This document shows, piece by piece, positions 30,017 to 31,350 of a stretch of 31,350 bases of DNA. Under the pieces are notes generated by a model. The model ran no database searches. It was not told where the DNA came from and saw only the letters and a list, made by a program, of their open reading frames with translations. This DNA is from Ruminococcus sp. (GTDB lineage Bacteria > Bacillota > Clostridia > Oscillospirales > Ruminococcaceae): NCBI GenBank assembly GCA_024697705.1, contig JAILFF010000088.1, forward strand, positions 1-31,350, written 5' to 3'. Each line of letters starts with the position of its first letter. The stretch's first letter is position 1. Position numbers and translations under genes: made by a program.

Positions 30017-31114
30017 TTATTTACGGGCGTCGATCATATCAATGAACTTCTCGAACAGGAAACCCGTGTCCTTGGGTCCTCCGCAGGCTTCGGGGTGGAA
30101 CTGTACCGAGAAAGCGGGGATATTGGTATATTCCACGCCCTCGCAGGTGCCGTCGTTGGCGTTGACAAAGGAGACCTTTGCGCCCTCGGGCAGCGAGTCG
30201 TTCACAACAGCGTAGCCGTGGTTCTGGCTCGTTACGAATACTCTTCCCGTAGCGGTCTCGGTGACAGGCTGATTTCCGCCTCTGTGACCGTACTTAAGCT
30301 TGTGGGTCTTTGCTCCCTGCGAAAGCGCAAGCAGCTGATGACCCAGGCAGATGCCGAAGGTAGGGATATCGAGCGCCGTGATCTTCTTGAGCTCTTCGAT
30401 GATCTCCACATTCTCGGCGGGGTCTCCGGGACCGTTCGAGAGCATGATGCCGTCGGGGGCAAGCTCCTTGACGCGCTCCGCAGTGGTGTAAGCGGGAACG
30501 ACAACGACCTCGCAGCCGCGGTGGAGGAGCTTCTTGCTGATGTGGCTCTTTGCGCCGAAGTCGAAGAGAACGACTCTGCGCTTAACTTCGCCGTCCTTCG
30601 GCTGAAGAACCTCTTCCTCGTGGCAGGTGGTATTCTTGACAGCGTCCTTGATGACGTATTTCTTAAGGTCGGCGAAGGAGAATCCCGCACCCTCCTTAAC
30701 GATCTTGCCGTTCATTACGCCCGATTCGCGGACGATCTTGGTGAGTGCGCGGGTATCAATTCCGCACAGACCCACAATGCCGTTTTCCTTTAAAAAAGTG
30801 TCAAGAACACCCTCGCATCTGAAATTGCTGGGCTCCTGACACTGCTCTCTGACAATATATGCCTTTACCTGAGGACGGGGACTCTCGAAATCGGCGGGAA
30901 TAACGCCGTAATTACCGATAAGCGGGAAGGTCTGAACGACGATCTGCCCGTAGTAGCTGGGGTCGGTAAGAGTCTCCAAATAACCTGTCATAGCCGTTGT
31001 AAACACGATCTCACCGACAGCACCTTCCGAGTTGCCGTCGGTCATTTCGGCACCGAAGCTCTTGCCTTCAAAGATCGTACCGTTTTCAAGGATCAGATAT
31101 GCCTTATTATTCAA
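30017..31114 (-). CDS. carA: Carbamoyl-phosphate synthase small subunit
   Basis: CarA hydrolyses glutamine and passes ammonia to CarB. The 365-residue product has the N-terminal CPSase domain (residues 1-150, including GEIVFTTAMTGYLETLTDPSY) and a class I glutamine amidotransferase domain. That domain has LSNGPGDP (225-232), the nucleophile Cys256 in FGICLGHQ, and His340 and Glu342 in FHPEACGG. The start is TTG at 31112-31114, eight bases after a perfect AAGGAGG (31123-31129). It is followed by carB-dapF after 35 bases, and the three genes probably form one operon from the promoter at 31151-31179. Confidence 0.97.
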   Translation of the reverse strand: MNNKAYLILENGTIFEGKSFGAEMTDGNSEGAVGEIVFTTAMTGYLETLTDPSYYGQIVVQTFPLIGNYGVIPADFESPRPQVKAYIVREQCQEPSNFRCEGVLDTFLKENGIVGLCGIDTRALTKIVRESGVMNGKIVKEGAGFSFADLKKYVIKDAVKNTTCHEEEVLQPKDGEVKRRVVLFDFGAKSHISKKLLHRGCEVVVVPAYTTAERVKELAPDGIMLSNGPGDPAENVEIIEELKKITALDIPTFGICLGHQLLALSQGAKTHKLKYGHRGGNQPVTETATGRVFVTSQNHGYAVVNDSLPEGAKVSFVNANDGTCEGVEYTNIPAFSVQFHPEACGGPKDTGFLFEKFIDMIDARK

Positions 31115-31150
31115 GATTGATTCCTCCTTATGTAAAAATTTTCACATATC

Positions 31151-31179
31151 ATTATATCACAAAAGAATCCCCTTGTAAA
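31151..31179 (-). promoter_or_regulatory. Sigma-A promoter of the carA operon
   Basis: On the - strand: TTTACA (31179-31174), a 17-base spacer, and TATAAT (31156-31151) preceded by TGA, an extended -10. The leader is about 30 bases, too short for a PyrR-type attenuator; none was seen. Confidence 0.8.
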
Positions 31180-31218
31180 TAGCCTTAATAAAAAGTTTTC
31201 TTTTATGGGCTTACGGGT

Positions 31219-31247
31219 TTGACACGGGCGGGGTTTTGTGGTATACT
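31219..31247 (+). promoter_or_regulatory. Strong rightward promoter leaving the window
   Basis: TTGACA (31219-31224), a 17-base spacer and TATACT (31242-31247) with an extended TGG. It is divergent from the carA promoter and drives a gene to the right of the window. No start codon with a ribosome site is seen before the end at 31350. Confidence 0.75.
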
Positions 31248-31260
31248 ATAAAATAAGATG

Positions 31261-31290
31261 ACAGATAAAAGATAAAAGATAGTAGATATT
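31261..31290 (+). repeat. GATAAAA tandem repeat related to 18734-18760
   Basis: ACAGATAAAAGATAAAAGAT followed by AGTAGATATT. It shares its core with the left arm of the inverted repeat before ftsQ. A partial complement, TTATCTGTTAACTATT, lies near 31328-31343, so this may be a second, diverged copy of the same inverted-repeat element within a transcribed leader. Confidence 0.5.
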
Positions 31291-31350
31291 GTTGATCTCT
31301 GTCCTCGGCTCAAGTGTTCGGCAGTGATTATCTGTTAACTATTGACTTCT

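Overview
The window looks like chromosomal DNA from a Gram-positive clostridium, most likely Oscillospirales/Ruminococcaceae. The evidence is the Firmicutes-type division and cell-wall (dcw) gene order, strong AAGGAGG-type ribosome sites with frequent TTG starts, a meso-diaminopimelate MurE (DNPR motif), the LL-DAP aminotransferase route, and PASTA domains on the division PBP. The species call is inference. No tRNA, rRNA, CRISPR array, transposase or phage gene was seen.

Layout. (1) 1-2382, + strand: the 3' part of polyphosphate kinase ppk1, a small alpha/beta hydrolase, and a terminator. (2) 2393-4364, - strand: a membrane-anchored EAL-domain protein with its own near-consensus promoter. (3) 4365-5065: a long control region with an orphan terminator, two sigma-A promoters, several TGTAAH-type half-sites including one perfect WalR-like box, and two AAAGTG(T/G) boxes matching the known MraZ operator. 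(4) 5066-20108, + strand: a dcw cluster, mraZ-rsmH-ftsL-pbpB-murE-[GNAT]-[C_GCAxxG_C_C]-murF-[divergent mraY]-ftsW-murG-[unknown bitopic protein]-ftsQ, followed by ftsZ (20300-21559) with its own candidate promoter and a terminator. murD, murC, murB and ftsA are absent from their usual places. The gaps before murE and murG hold two diverged copies of one palindrome-rich repeat. (5) 21603-24526, + strand: a secreted protein of six fibronectin-III-like domains whose frame ends in a run of ten A, followed directly by a VanY-type D,D-carboxypeptidase domain in the +1 frame. (6) 24552-31179, - strand: carA, an in-frame carB-dapF fusion, and dapL, converging on the VanY region. A strong rightward promoter at 31219-31247 points out of the window.

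How it fits together. Most genes serve peptidoglycan. DapL and DapF make meso-DAP, MurE adds it, MurF finishes the pentapeptide, MurG makes lipid II, and FtsW with PbpB polymerise and cross-link it at a septum organised by FtsZ, FtsQ/DivIB and FtsL. The VanY domain would trim stem peptides outside the membrane. carAB supplies carbamoyl phosphate for pyrimidines and arginine, and so UTP for UDP-sugars. PPK1 and the EAL protein (polyphosphate and c-di-GMP) are signalling or storage functions without an obvious link to the cluster.

Most worth checking: the A10 frame junction between the FN3 and VanY parts, the MraY homologue lacking its GDxGS aspartate, the CarB-DapF fusion, the tyrosine-rich tails on FtsQ and FtsZ, and the paired WalR-like and MraZ-like sites upstream of mraZ.
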